29,844 nucleotides of DNA from an uncultured Prevotellaceae bacterium (GCA_946407325.1 CAMJNN010000009.1:1-29844); one strand, 5' to 3'. Numbered from the stretch's first letter, positions 16,006 to 24,103 are shown. Program-made: numbers and translations. Notes: generated by a model not told the origin, from the sequence alone.

Positions 16006-16036
16006 AGGTTTTCTGTTTTTGTTAATTGTTTAGCTG

Positions 16037-16044
16037 CAAATATA
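16037..16044 (-). promoter_or_regulatory. Putative -7 promoter element for pta-ackA
   Basis: The minus strand reads TATATTTG followed by C, an exact TAnnTTTG match, 31 bases before the pta ATG. Confidence 0.6.
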
Positions 16045-16145
16045 ATGTTTTTTGCGCAATCCACCTTGCAAAAAGCAGCATGATTTCTTCCCAGCATGAA
16101 GAATGTTGAATAATTTAACAATCAGCGGTCCTCTTTTTAGATAAA

Positions 16146-16180
16146 AAAGGGCGACATCTGTTGATAGACGTCGCCCCTTT
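16146..16180 (-). terminator. Intrinsic terminator downstream of the HU-like gene
   Basis: On the minus strand AAAGGGGCGACGTCT, a six-base loop, then AGATGTCGCCCTTT form a GC-rich stem with one bulge, followed by a run of T. It isolates the HU-like gene from pta. Confidence 0.85.
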
Positions 16181-16204
16181 CAAAAATAATTATCCTTCCC
16201 TCCT

Positions 16205-16480
16205 TTAATCATTAAGTTTGTCCAATACATTTGTACTTACTTTGAACTTAATGGTTGTACGTTCAGGAATATCATGATACTCACCGTTACGAGGATCACG
16301 TCCTGGACGCCTAGGCTGACGGTGAGGAATGAATTTGCCAAAATACTGAAGCTTAACCTCCTCGCCTTCACACATTTTGTCAATTACCAAATTGTTGTAC
16401 TCATCTACAAAGGCTTTTGCTGCAGAGTCAGTGATTTGTAATCGACGTGCCAATTCTTTTACGAAATAAAATTTATTCAT
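16205..16480 (-). CDS. HU/IHF-like DNA-binding protein
   Basis: The 91-residue protein has the HU fold pattern: two N-terminal helices (FVKELARRLQITDSAAKAFVDEY, in two parts FVKELARRLQ and ITDSAAKAFVDEY), the turn EGEEVKLQYFGKF (consensus G..V.L.GFG.F), and a beta-arm with PRRPGRDPRNGEYHDIP. The arm tip reads GRDPRNG where HU usually has GRNPxTG. The C-terminal segment TTIKFKVSTNVLDKLND closes the fold. It binds and bends DNA as a nucleoid protein. It appears monocistronic, with a likely 50-base leader from the -7 box at 16535-16542 and a terminator after it. It may be a divergent HU paralogue, not the main one. Confidence 0.88.
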   Translation of the reverse strand: MNKFYFVKELARRLQITDSAAKAFVDEYNNLVIDKMCEGEEVKLQYFGKFIPHRQPRRPGRDPRNGEYHDIPERTTIKFKVSTNVLDKLND

Positions 16481-16534
16481 ACAATTTATCAGTTGTTTTT
16501 TATCTCTCTAAAAGTTTATTATCAAATATTGTTA

Positions 16535-16559
16535 CAAATATACGCTATATATATATTTG
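16535..16559. promoter_or_regulatory. Mirror-image TATATTTG boxes upstream of the HU-like gene
   Basis: Minus-strand TATATTTG (16535-16542) fits the -7 box and points towards the HU-like gene. An inverted copy lies on the plus strand at 16552-16559, nine bases away, and would point towards the alkaline phosphatase gene. The minus element is the more likely real promoter; the plus one may be chance in this AT-rich DNA. Confidence 0.45.
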
Positions 16560-16589
16560 TTAGTCTAAATAAATGCAAAAAAGTTTCAA

Positions 16590-16663
16590 TAAATCATAAT
16601 TCATTGGCTTGATTACTAATAAAAATGATAGACAACAAATAAATATTGTCCAACTATGATTTA
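16590..16663. promoter_or_regulatory. Nested inverted repeats upstream of the alkaline phosphatase promoter
   Basis: TAAATCATA (16590-16598) and TATGATTTA (16655-16663) are perfect inverted copies, extended on the inner side by TTGG/CCAA. Inside lies a second stem, GACAA (16631-16635) with TTGTC (16646-16650). The block ends 18 bases before the -7 box at 16682. It could be an operator for phosphate or stress control; no known box is recognised. Confidence 0.3.
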
Positions 16664-16681
16664 GGAAGAACAATTTCTTAT

Positions 16682-16689
16682 TATCTTTG
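16682..16689 (+). promoter_or_regulatory. Putative -7 promoter element for alkaline phosphatase
   Basis: TATCTTTG followed by C matches TAnnTTTG exactly, 27 bases before the ATG at 16717. Confidence 0.6.
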
Positions 16690-16716
16690 CCATCAGAACT
16701 ATTAATATTTTGATTT

Positions 16717-18123
16717 ATGAAAAAGTTATTTGTTGCTTTGTTGCTTGTAATGGCAGTATGTCAAATACATGCCCAACAAGCTAAATACGTATTCTATTTT
16801 ATTGGTGATGGCATGGGCCTGAATCAGGTAAACACAACAGAGATGTTTCTGGCAGAAGTTGAAGGACGCATAGGCATCAAGCCATTGTTGTTCCCTTCAT
16901 TCCCTGTAGCAAGTCATGCAAACTCTCATTCTGCTACCAGTTCTGTTACTGACTCTGCCGCTGCTGGTACTGCTTTGGCTACGGGTGTGAAGACCTACAA
17001 CGGCGCCATGGGTGTGGATGCAGACAAAAACCCTGTGGAGTCATTTGCAGAAAGGGCTAAGAAAGCAGGTAAGCGAGTGGGCATCACGACTTCTGTGAGT
17101 ATCGACCATGCTACTCCTGGAACCCACTATGCACATGAAATAAATAGAAACATGTATTACGAGATTGCCTTATGGTTGCCAAAGTCAAATTTCGATTTCT
17201 TCGCAGGCAGTGGTTTCCAGAAACCTGAAAAAACCTACGATGGGAAGGATGCTCCCAGCATCTTCCCTATCTTTGAAGAAGCAGGATATACGTTGGCTCG
17301 CGGTGTGAATGAATATAAGGCAAAACGTGATGGTGCCAAGAAGATGATCCTGATGGAAAAGGCAGAAAACAACCAAACCAGTTTGCGCTATGCCATCGAC
17401 CGTCAGCCAGGCGACTTGACCTTGCCTGAAATTACCGAGAGCGCTATTGACTTCCTGATGAAAGAGGATGCCAAGAAGGGATTCTTCCTGATGGTTGAAG
17501 GTGGGAAAATTGATTATGCTGGTCATGGCAACGATGCTGCAACGATGGCATATGAGTTGGAAGATATGGACAATGCCGTTAAGGTAGCTTACGAGTTTTA
17601 CAAGAAACATCCTAAAGAGACACTGATTGTGGTTACCGCAGACCACGAAACAGGAGGTTTGTCAATGGGTCGTTCAAGTGGTGGTTATGCCTTGAACCTG
17701 AAAGCGTTGGCCAACCAAAAACAATCTATTGATGTATTGTCTAAATATATCACTGACCTTCGCAAGCAAGATAAAGTTACTTGGGAAGATGCAAAAGCTT
17801 TATTAGGCGAGAAGATGGGCTTCTGGAAAGAAATTTCCATCACATGGGAACAGGAAAAGCAATTGCGTGATTGCTTCGAAGAAACCTTCACCAAAAACCA
17901 GACTAAGTTTGATGAAAACTTATATTCTCGCACAGAAGCATTGGCAACGGTTGCTAAACAAGTAATGGCTGAGCAAGCATGCTTGCTGTGGTCATCTGGC
18001 AGTCATACGGCAGCCTATGTTCCAATCTTTGCTGTTGGTGCTGGTAGTCAAGAATTCTCAGGCAGAATGGACAATACGGACATCATCAAAAAGATTGCCA
18101 AAGTTTCTGGCGTGAAGTGGTAA
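16717..18123 (+). CDS. Secreted alkaline phosphatase
   Basis: The 468-residue product has a Sec signal peptide (MKKLFVALLLVMAVCQIHA, cleavage expected near residue 19) and belongs to the PhoA superfamily, hydrolysing phosphate monoesters in the periplasm. Metal and catalytic motifs are present: FIGDGMGLNQ (metal Asp31), SSVTDSAAAGTALATG with the nucleophile Ser80, TSVSIDHATPGTHYAH, VEGGKIDYAGHGND and VTADHETGG. Nucleophile is Ser, not Thr as in some Bacteroidota PafA-type enzymes. It is a single-gene unit with its own promoter and a strong terminator at 18145-18168. The upstream inverted repeats may mediate control, but this is not shown. Confidence 0.94.
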   Translation: MKKLFVALLLVMAVCQIHAQQAKYVFYFIGDGMGLNQVNTTEMFLAEVEGRIGIKPLLFPSFPVASHANSHSATSSVTDSAAAGTALATGVKTYNGAMGVDADKNPVESFAERAKKAGKRVGITTSVSIDHATPGTHYAHEINRNMYYEIALWLPKSNFDFFAGSGFQKPEKTYDGKDAPSIFPIFEEAGYTLARGVNEYKAKRDGAKKMILMEKAENNQTSLRYAIDRQPGDLTLPEITESAIDFLMKEDAKKGFFLMVEGGKIDYAGHGNDAATMAYELEDMDNAVKVAYEFYKKHPKETLIVVTADHETGGLSMGRSSGGYALNLKALANQKQSIDVLSKYITDLRKQDKVTWEDAKALLGEKMGFWKEISITWEQEKQLRDCFEETFTKNQTKFDENLYSRTEALATVAKQVMAEQACLLWSSGSHTAAYVPIFAVGAGSQEFSGRMDNTDIIKKIAKVSGVKW

Positions 18124-18144
18124 AGAAGAACACTTATAAAAATA

Positions 18145-18168
18145 AAGGCGTGCTAATCAGCACGCCTT
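18145..18168. terminator. Bidirectional intrinsic terminator between alkaline phosphatase and serine hydrolase genes
   Basis: AAGGCGTGCT (18145-18154), loop AATC, then AGCACGCCTT (18159-18168), with A-rich and T-rich flanks (ATTTGTTTT). The flanking genes converge. Confidence 0.9.
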
Positions 18169-18191
18169 ATTTGTTTTAGCACTATGTTTTA

Positions 18192-19262
18192 TTACAACAC
18201 AGGTAAAATATGATCCCATATCAGGTTGATCTCAGCCTGCATGTCACCAATATTAGCTGTAGTAACTACTACAGCATCCTTATCGGGAATAATGATAATG
18301 TATTGTCCGTTAGCGCCATCAGCACGGAAAGCATTATGACGGCAACGCCACATCTGGTAACCATAACCCTGTACCCAGTCGCTGTTTTCCGTAGTCAATC
18401 CCAACTCTGCAGCTTGTTGAGGCTTCACACCTGCTGGCACACAAGGCACTTGTGCTTTCTGCATCTCTTCTACATAATTAGCAGGCAATACTTGTTTGCC
18501 ATTCCATTTGCCACCCTGAAGAATGAGCTGACCCATTTTTGCCAAGTCTTCTGTTTTCAGATAAAGTCCCCATCCACCTGTATTGATACCTTGTGGACTC
18601 TCATCCCACTGAGGCTTATCAATATTCAACGGTTCGAACAAACGGGTGTAAAGGTAATCTACCACCTTTTCTCCTGTTACCTTTTGAACAATAGCTGACA
18701 ACATATAAGTACCCAAACTGTTATAGCAATAGAAGGTGCCAGGCTTGTGTTCTACAGGATAAGCCAAGAAAGCTTTGATCCAATCACCTTCTTCAGCATT
18801 GCGGATAAGACGTGTTGGATCGGTATCATGTCCACAATTCATGGTCAACAGGTCATGCACAGTGATGGCCTTGAGGTATTCGCTCGGTTCTGCTGGTAAC
18901 TTGTCGGGGAAGAAATCCACCAACTTGTCGGTGAGGTTAAGTTTGCCTTCAGAAATAGCCAGACCAACAGCTGAGGAAGTAAAGGTCTTGCTAACAGAAT
19001 GGAGCACATGAGGCTTGTTCTCCTCACCTTCGCTCAACCACTTCTGATATATCACGTTACCATGCTGCACCACCATAATGCTGTGCAAATCTTGTTGAGC
19101 TTCCTCAACACCTTTTAAGTACCCATCCATTGCCATTGCGACAGCAGTTGGTGTCTCAATGCGTGGAAGGTTAATAATCTCCACAGTTTCCTGCTTGTTG
19201 CTGTTCTTGCATGCCGTCAACGCCATCAACAGCATACCTGCTAAAAGAAGTTTGTTTTTCAT
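18192..19262 (-). CDS. Serine hydrolase lipoprotein of the class C beta-lactamase/PBP4 family
   Basis: The 356-residue product has a lipoprotein signal (MKNKLLLAGMLLMALTAC-K, lipobox LTAC, Cys18) and a beta-lactamase/D-Ala-D-Ala peptidase fold. The active-site motif SxxK is S89-V-S-K in HVLHSVSKTFTSSAVGLAI, the YxN-type motif is YCYNSLGTYMLS (Tyr180), and the third motif region is FRADGANGQYIIIIP. Members include esterases, D-aminopeptidases and wall hydrolases, so it need not give beta-lactam resistance. It is monocistronic, divergent from the C69 dipeptidase gene. The substrate is unknown. Confidence 0.9.
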   Translation of the reverse strand: MKNKLLLAGMLLMALTACKNSNKQETVEIINLPRIETPTAVAMAMDGYLKGVEEAQQDLHSIMVVQHGNVIYQKWLSEGEENKPHVLHSVSKTFTSSAVGLAISEGKLNLTDKLVDFFPDKLPAEPSEYLKAITVHDLLTMNCGHDTDPTRLIRNAEEGDWIKAFLAYPVEHKPGTFYCYNSLGTYMLSAIVQKVTGEKVVDYLYTRLFEPLNIDKPQWDESPQGINTGGWGLYLKTEDLAKMGQLILQGGKWNGKQVLPANYVEEMQKAQVPCVPAGVKPQQAAELGLTTENSDWVQGYGYQMWRCRHNAFRADGANGQYIIIIPDKDAVVVTTANIGDMQAEINLIWDHILPVL

Positions 19263-19292
19263 TGCTTTGTCTTTTTAAAGGTTACAATACCA

Positions 19293-19308
19293 CAAAATTA
19301 TAACTTTG
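19293..19308. promoter_or_regulatory. Abutting divergent -7 boxes (serine hydrolase and C69 dipeptidase)
   Basis: Minus-strand TAATTTTG (19293-19300) points to the serine hydrolase gene; plus-strand TAACTTTG (19301-19308) points to the C69 gene, 60 bases from its ATG. The two boxes touch, so only one promoter could be occupied at a time. Confidence 0.5.
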
Positions 19309-19368
19309 TTTGCAATTCTCAATAAAAATGCCGAAAATTGCACCTTGAAAAATTAAAATACCAGATTT

Positions 19369-21030
19369 ATGAGAATCAAATACCTCTTTGTATCATTGTT
19401 GGCAATTGCCGCCGTACAACTTTCAACCCCTGTTGAGGCATGTACTAACCTGATAGTTGGCAAGGCCGCCTCTGCTGACGGCTCTGTTATATGTACTTAT
19501 AATTGTGATGGATACGGTTTTGCAGGTTCCATGAGTCGTACACCAGGCGGCAGACATGAACCAGGAGAAAAGATCGCTATCCGTGGTTGGGGTAATAATG
19601 GTCAGGTAAGAGGTTATGTTGACCAGGTGGAATATACCTACGATGTGATAGGGTATATCAATGAAAAGCAAGTGAGCATCGTTGAAACCACCTTTGATGG
19701 CAGATTGGAACTGCAGAACCCTGAAGGTCTGTTGAATTATGATACTATGATGCAATTAGGGCTGGAGCGCTCAGCAACGGCACGTGAAGCTATCATCATC
19801 ATGACCGACCTAGTGCAAGAATATGGCTATAATAGTACGGGTGAGACGATTACCGTTTGTGATAAGAATGAGGCATGGATATTGGAGATTATGGGTAAGG
19901 GACCAGGTCGCAAAGGTGCGGTATGGGTTGCCGTTCGCATACCAGACGACTGTATCAGTGCCCATGCCAACATCTCCCGTATCCGTCAGTTCCCACTAAA
20001 AGATCCTAAGAACTGCCTCTATTCTAAGGATGTGATATCTTTTGCTCGCGAGAAAGGCTATTTTAGTGGAAAGGATGAAGATTTCAGTTTCCGTGATGCA
20101 TATTGTCCATTGACGTTCGAGAACGTGCGCTATGCCGATGCCCGTGTATGGAGTTTCTTCCGTCATCACGTAGCCGATGTGGCTGAAATGGATCAATATT
20201 TGCCCTATATCAATGGTCAATTTGATGTATGTGATCACCTACCTCTTTATATTAAACCAGCTCAAAAAGTATCTGTTCGTGATATCATGAACGATATGCG
20301 CGACCACTACGAAGGGACACCTCTTGACATGACAGCTGATATGAGTGCTGGTCCTTGGAGTTCTCCCTATCGCCCATTACCTATGAACTGGGAGGTAAAC
20401 GGCAAGAAGTACTTCCGTGAGCGTGCCATTGGTACACCACAATCTGGCTTTACACTGGTATCTCAGTTGCGCAACTGGCTGCCAGACGATGTGGGTGGCA
20501 TTATGTACTTCAACTGCGATGATGCCAACATGATAGCCTATGTTCCTGTGTATTGTGGCGTCAAGGAAGTGCCAGAGGCTTTCCGTAGGGAAAACAACCA
20601 AAGCAATGTGTATAGCGAGAAGAGTGCTTTTTGGGTGAATAACGTGATTGCCAATATGATTTATCCACGTTATAGCGTGATGATTGGCGACCTTCGTGAT
20701 GCGCAAAAAGAATTGGAAGATTTCTATGCGGCTGATCAGGAACAGGTATTAAAGGATGTAGAAAACCTCACCAAACGCGAAAAGGCAACCTATCTTACTA
20801 ATAAAACTGCTGCCTACACCAAGCAGATGATGGAACGTTGGGACAAGCTGTTCAGACTGATTGCAGTAAAACACAATGACCAAATAGTTAAACCTTCGGA
20901 GAATGGTGTGGTGATTCAAGGCCAAAGAGCTACGCCTGGATATGACCAGATGTTCCGTGAAGCCATCAGTAAGGGTACGGGTGATAGGTATGTAATGCCA
21001 GAGAACGCACAAGATATCAAGTCGCTATAA
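19369..21030 (+). CDS. C69-family dipeptidase (PepD-like Ntn hydrolase), secreted
   Basis: The 553-residue protein belongs to peptidase family C69 (formerly U34). The N-terminal hydrophobic segment ends PVEA-C, and Cys25 in CTNLIVGKAASADGSVI is the expected Ntn nucleophile, exposed by cleavage after Ala24. Family marks include AASADGSVI, IVETTFDGR, MMQLGLERSATAREAI, EAWILEIMGKGPGRKGAVWVA (split at EIMG/KGPG), and AHANISRI. It cleaves dipeptides, probably in the periplasm. The stop is 13 bases before the SDR gene, so it heads a possible three-gene operon with the SDR and PAP2 genes, though no shared function is obvious. Confidence 0.92.
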   Translation: MRIKYLFVSLLAIAAVQLSTPVEACTNLIVGKAASADGSVICTYNCDGYGFAGSMSRTPGGRHEPGEKIAIRGWGNNGQVRGYVDQVEYTYDVIGYINEKQVSIVETTFDGRLELQNPEGLLNYDTMMQLGLERSATAREAIIIMTDLVQEYGYNSTGETITVCDKNEAWILEIMGKGPGRKGAVWVAVRIPDDCISAHANISRIRQFPLKDPKNCLYSKDVISFAREKGYFSGKDEDFSFRDAYCPLTFENVRYADARVWSFFRHHVADVAEMDQYLPYINGQFDVCDHLPLYIKPAQKVSVRDIMNDMRDHYEGTPLDMTADMSAGPWSSPYRPLPMNWEVNGKKYFRERAIGTPQSGFTLVSQLRNWLPDDVGGIMYFNCDDANMIAYVPVYCGVKEVPEAFRRENNQSNVYSEKSAFWVNNVIANMIYPRYSVMIGDLRDAQKELEDFYAADQEQVLKDVENLTKREKATYLTNKTAAYTKQMMERWDKLFRLIAVKHNDQIVKPSENGVVIQGQRATPGYDQMFREAISKGTGDRYVMPENAQDIKSL

Positions 21031-21043
21031 GAAGGTACGAATC

Positions 21044-22051
21044 ATGGACAATATTTTGGTTACAGGGGCAAGCGGATTTATAGGTAGCTTTGTCGTGGAA
21101 GAAGCTATACGCAAAGGCTTTTCCACTTGGGCTGCCATTAGGAAAAGTAGCAGCAAGACCTACTTACAGCACCCTGACATCCATTTTATTGAACTCGATT
21201 ATGCACACCCTGATAATTTACAAGAACAGCTGAAGGAACATGCTTCCAAATACGGTGCCTTTACCTACGTTGTGCATTGTGCCGGAGTGACAAAATGTGC
21301 TGACAAAAAGGATTTCGACCGAGTGAACTACCAACAAAGCAGAAGTTTGGTGGAAGCACTGATTGCGACAGGGCAAACTCCAAAACTGTTTATCTTCATC
21401 AGTACGTTGAGCGTCTTTGGTCCTATTCACGAAAAAGACTACCAACCAATTACAGAACACGATACCCCACAGCCAAATACGGCCTATGGAAAGAGTAAGC
21501 TCAAAATGGAGCAGTATTTGCAAGGTTTAAGTGATTTCCCATACTTGATTCTTCGTCCTACAGGAGTTTATGGTCCCAGAGAAAAGGACTACTTCCTGAT
21601 GGCAAAATCCATACAGCAACACTTGGATTTATCAGTGGGTTACAAACGTCAGGACATTACCTTCGTATATGTGAAAGACGTTGTACAAGCTATCTTTTTA
21701 GGCATTGAGAAGGGAGTGAGCAACAGGGTTTTCTTCCTTAGTGACGGACAAGTCTATCAAAGTCGTACATTCTCTAACCTCATCATGCGAGAACTGAAAG
21801 CAACGAAAGTATTACGTTTCTGCGCCCCCCTTTGGGCTTTGAAATTGATATCCATTATAGCTGAGTGGTGGGCTAACCTGCACCACACCACCAGTACGCT
21901 TAATACCGATAAATATCGAATCATGTCTCAACGTAATTGGCGTTGCGACATCACACCCACCGTCGAGGAATTAGATTACAAACCTCAGTATCTATTAGAC
22001 AAGGGAGTGAAAGAGACCATTGCATGGTATAAGGAGGCAGGATGGCTTTAG
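21044..22051 (+). CDS. Extended SDR family NAD(P)-dependent epimerase/reductase
   Basis: The 335-residue protein has the nucleotide-binding loop TGASGFIG (7-14), the STLSVFG segment (Ser near 120-123) and the catalytic YGKSK (Tyr148, Lys152), so it is an intact extended SDR enzyme. The C-terminal half contains a hydrophobic stretch (ALKLISIIAEWWANL) that suggests membrane association, and ends DKGVKETIAWYKEAGWL, as in 3-beta-HSD-like and lipid-acting SDRs. It overlaps the next gene, a PAP2/Aur1-like enzyme, by 10 bases, implying coupled translation. A Bacteroides SDR of this general type has been reported as a 3-ketosphinganine reductase (BT_0972), so a role in sphingolipid synthesis is a reasonable hypothesis. 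Sugar epimerisation is the main alternative. Confidence 0.85.
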   Translation: MDNILVTGASGFIGSFVVEEAIRKGFSTWAAIRKSSSKTYLQHPDIHFIELDYAHPDNLQEQLKEHASKYGAFTYVVHCAGVTKCADKKDFDRVNYQQSRSLVEALIATGQTPKLFIFISTLSVFGPIHEKDYQPITEHDTPQPNTAYGKSKLKMEQYLQGLSDFPYLILRPTGVYGPREKDYFLMAKSIQQHLDLSVGYKRQDITFVYVKDVVQAIFLGIEKGVSNRVFFLSDGQVYQSRTFSNLIMRELKATKVLRFCAPLWALKLISIIAEWWANLHHTTSTLNTDKYRIMSQRNWRCDITPTVEELDYKPQYLLDKGVKETIAWYKEAGWL

Positions 22052-22995
22052 ACTGGCTAAAAAAGATCGGACCTAGTAAAGGGCAGTATTTCGTGGAAGG
22101 AGCCGCGTTGATTTATACTTTGCTGACTTCCATTACCATCATCATCTTGTATCACCAAATGGATCATCCGGGAGAGATGCTGATGGGTAGGGCTTTAATA
22201 GTTGTCGGTACCTTCGTTTTTATCTCAGTGTATCGGAAATATCCTTGTAAGGTGACCGCATTCTTGCGCATCGCTTTTCAATTTTCGCTATTGACGTATT
22301 GGTATTCAGACACCTTTGAATTTAATCGGCTATTACCCAACCTTGACCACATCTTTGCCCAAGCAGAACAAACCTTGTTTGGTTCCCAACCAGCCTATTG
22401 GTTTCAACAAGTATTACCCCAGCTTTGGGTAAGCGAACCGTTGAATATGGGCTATTTTGCTTATTTCCCACTCATTGCAGCCATCGTTTGTTGGCATTTT
22501 GTGATGCGTTTCGACCTGTTTGAGAAAGTAGCCTTTGTTCTGATGACTTCGTTCTTCCTTTACTATGTTATATATATTGTATTGCCTGTAGCTGGGCCTC
22601 AGTTCTATTTCCCTGCCATCGGCGAGGAGAATGTATTGGCAGGAGTGTTCCCTTCCGTAGGCGATTATTTCAACCTACATCCAGAACTTTTGCCAGGGGC
22701 AGAACATGGACAAGGATTCTTTTATAGTTTAGTTGAGGGTTCTCAGGCAGTAGGAGAAAGACCTACAGCAGCTTTCCCGAGTTCACATGTAGGCGTATCC
22801 ACTATTATCATGCTGGTGGGGTGGCGTAGCAGTAAGAAGTTGGCACTTTGCATGTTGCCTTTCTATATCTTGTTATGTATTGCTACGGTTTATATCCAAG
22901 CCCACTATGTGATTGATGTATTTGCCGGTTGGATCTCTGGCTATTTGCTGTATGTGTTTACATCCTGGCTATTCAGGAAAATTAGTGCAAGGTGA
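22042..22995 (+). CDS. PAP2 superfamily (Aur1/inositol phosphotransferase-like) membrane protein
   Basis: The 317-residue protein has about six membrane helices. Its active-site region reads GERPTAAFPSSHVGVS (PSSH, His249) and, after a helix, YIQAHYVIDVFAGW (His288, Asp292). The classic PAP2 motif SRx5Hx3D has lost its SR. The pattern PS-x-H plus HYxxD resembles the Aur1/Ipt1-type (PAP2_3) branch, which moves phospho-headgroups onto ceramide or inositol lipids, instead of simple phosphatases. It overlaps the upstream SDR gene by 10 bases. No terminator is obvious after it; the next gene, dusB, converges 45 bases away. The lipid role is inferred from motif shape and context. Confidence 0.85.
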   Translation: MALDWLKKIGPSKGQYFVEGAALIYTLLTSITIIILYHQMDHPGEMLMGRALIVVGTFVFISVYRKYPCKVTAFLRIAFQFSLLTYWYSDTFEFNRLLPNLDHIFAQAEQTLFGSQPAYWFQQVLPQLWVSEPLNMGYFAYFPLIAAIVCWHFVMRFDLFEKVAFVLMTSFFLYYVIYIVLPVAGPQFYFPAIGEENVLAGVFPSVGDYFNLHPELLPGAEHGQGFFYSLVEGSQAVGERPTAAFPSSHVGVSTIIMLVGWRSSKKLALCMLPFYILLCIATVYIQAHYVIDVFAGWISGYLLYVFTSWLFRKISAR

Positions 22996-23040
22996 ACGGA
23001 AAATCAAGCTTGCTCAAATAATGCTGTACCGTTGTCAAGT

Positions 23041-24024
23041 TTATGTAAACTGACTTAAGTCTAAGCCATCGAAAATCTGGAACAAGTCTTCCTTGGTTTC
23101 TGCACGCAACATCGCTATGCGAGTCTCACGGAAATTGGGGATACCTTTGAATAACGGACTAGCGGCAATGTGGCGTCTTACGTGAAGAATGCCTCTACGC
23201 TCATCCAATAAAATGACGCTATCCAATACCTCTTGTCTCAACACATTCAGTCGCCACTCGGCACTGAGAGGTGGCAACAGCTCTCCCGTCTGCAGATAAT
23301 GTTTCACCTCCTTGAAAATCCATGGTCTGCCGAACGAGGCACGACCTATCATCACGGCATCGACACCATATTTGTCGAAGCATTCCTTTGCCCGCTCAGG
23401 GGTAGTAATATCACCATTACCTATGATGGGTATATGAATACGAGGGTTCTCTTTTACCTTGCCTATCAATGTCCAATCAGCATCGCCCGTGTACATCTGG
23501 GCACGTGTCCTGCCATGAATGGTTAAAGCAGCAATGCCACAATCCTGTAGCTGTTCTGCCAATTCCACAATGATCTTGTTGCTTTCGTCCCAACCTAATC
23601 GTGTCTTCACCGTTACAGGCAATTTCACCGCTTCCACTACGGCACGGGTAATCTCCAACATCTTGGGGATGTCACGAAGCAAACCAGCCCCAGCACCTTT
23701 TCCTGCCACTTTCTTGACAGGACAACCAAAGTTGAGGTCAATCACATCGGGATGTGCCTCTTCTACCATGCGGGCAGCTTCCACCATCGCATCGGTGTTC
23801 TTACCATAAATCTGGATGGCTACTGGTCGCTCTTCGTCACTGATGTTCAGTTTGCGCATCGTACTGTTGACCGACCGCACCAAAGCATCGCTCGACACAA
23901 ATTCGGTATACACCATATCTGCGCCAAAACGTTTGCACATCAGTCGGAAGGCAGGATCTGTAACATCCTCCATCGGTGCCAGAAACACGGGGTATTCCCC
24001 AAAATCCAGATTAGCTATTCTCAT
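23041..24024 (-). CDS. dusB: tRNA-dihydrouridine synthase, DusB-like
   Basis: The 327-residue flavoenzyme reduces uridine to dihydrouridine in tRNA. It has the Dus hallmarks LAPMEDVTDPAFR near the N-terminus, NFGCPVKKVAGKGAGAGLLRD with the catalytic Cys101, VKTRLGWDES, LTIHGRTRAQMYTG, IPIIGNGDI, and VMIGRASFGRPW. The motif set and length fit the DusB/NifR3 group. It is divergent from a U32-family gene that probably also modifies tRNA, and the two -7 boxes are 12 bases apart. Confidence 0.95.
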   Translation of the reverse strand: MRIANLDFGEYPVFLAPMEDVTDPAFRLMCKRFGADMVYTEFVSSDALVRSVNSTMRKLNISDEERPVAIQIYGKNTDAMVEAARMVEEAHPDVIDLNFGCPVKKVAGKGAGAGLLRDIPKMLEITRAVVEAVKLPVTVKTRLGWDESNKIIVELAEQLQDCGIAALTIHGRTRAQMYTGDADWTLIGKVKENPRIHIPIIGNGDITTPERAKECFDKYGVDAVMIGRASFGRPWIFKEVKHYLQTGELLPPLSAEWRLNVLRQEVLDSVILLDERRGILHVRRHIAASPLFKGIPNFRETRIAMLRAETKEDLFQIFDGLDLSQFT

Positions 24025-24075
24025 GATTTACCAAGAATCGATAACCGCCAAAGCATCATTGTTATCAATTTTTTG

Positions 24076-24103
24076 CAAAGATAAAGAAAAAACACTAACT
24101 TCG
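24076..24103. promoter_or_regulatory. Divergent promoter pair for dusB (-) and the U32 gene (+)
   Basis: Minus-strand TATCTTTG (24076-24083) is an exact TAnnTTTG box followed by C. Plus-strand TAACTTCG (24096-24103) has one mismatch and lies 21 bases before the ATG at 24125. The gap is 12 bases. Confidence 0.5.

Noticed and set aside
18192..19262. A beta-lactam resistance gene
   Set aside because: The SxxK serine hydrolase family is broad; nothing specific points to beta-lactam hydrolysis.
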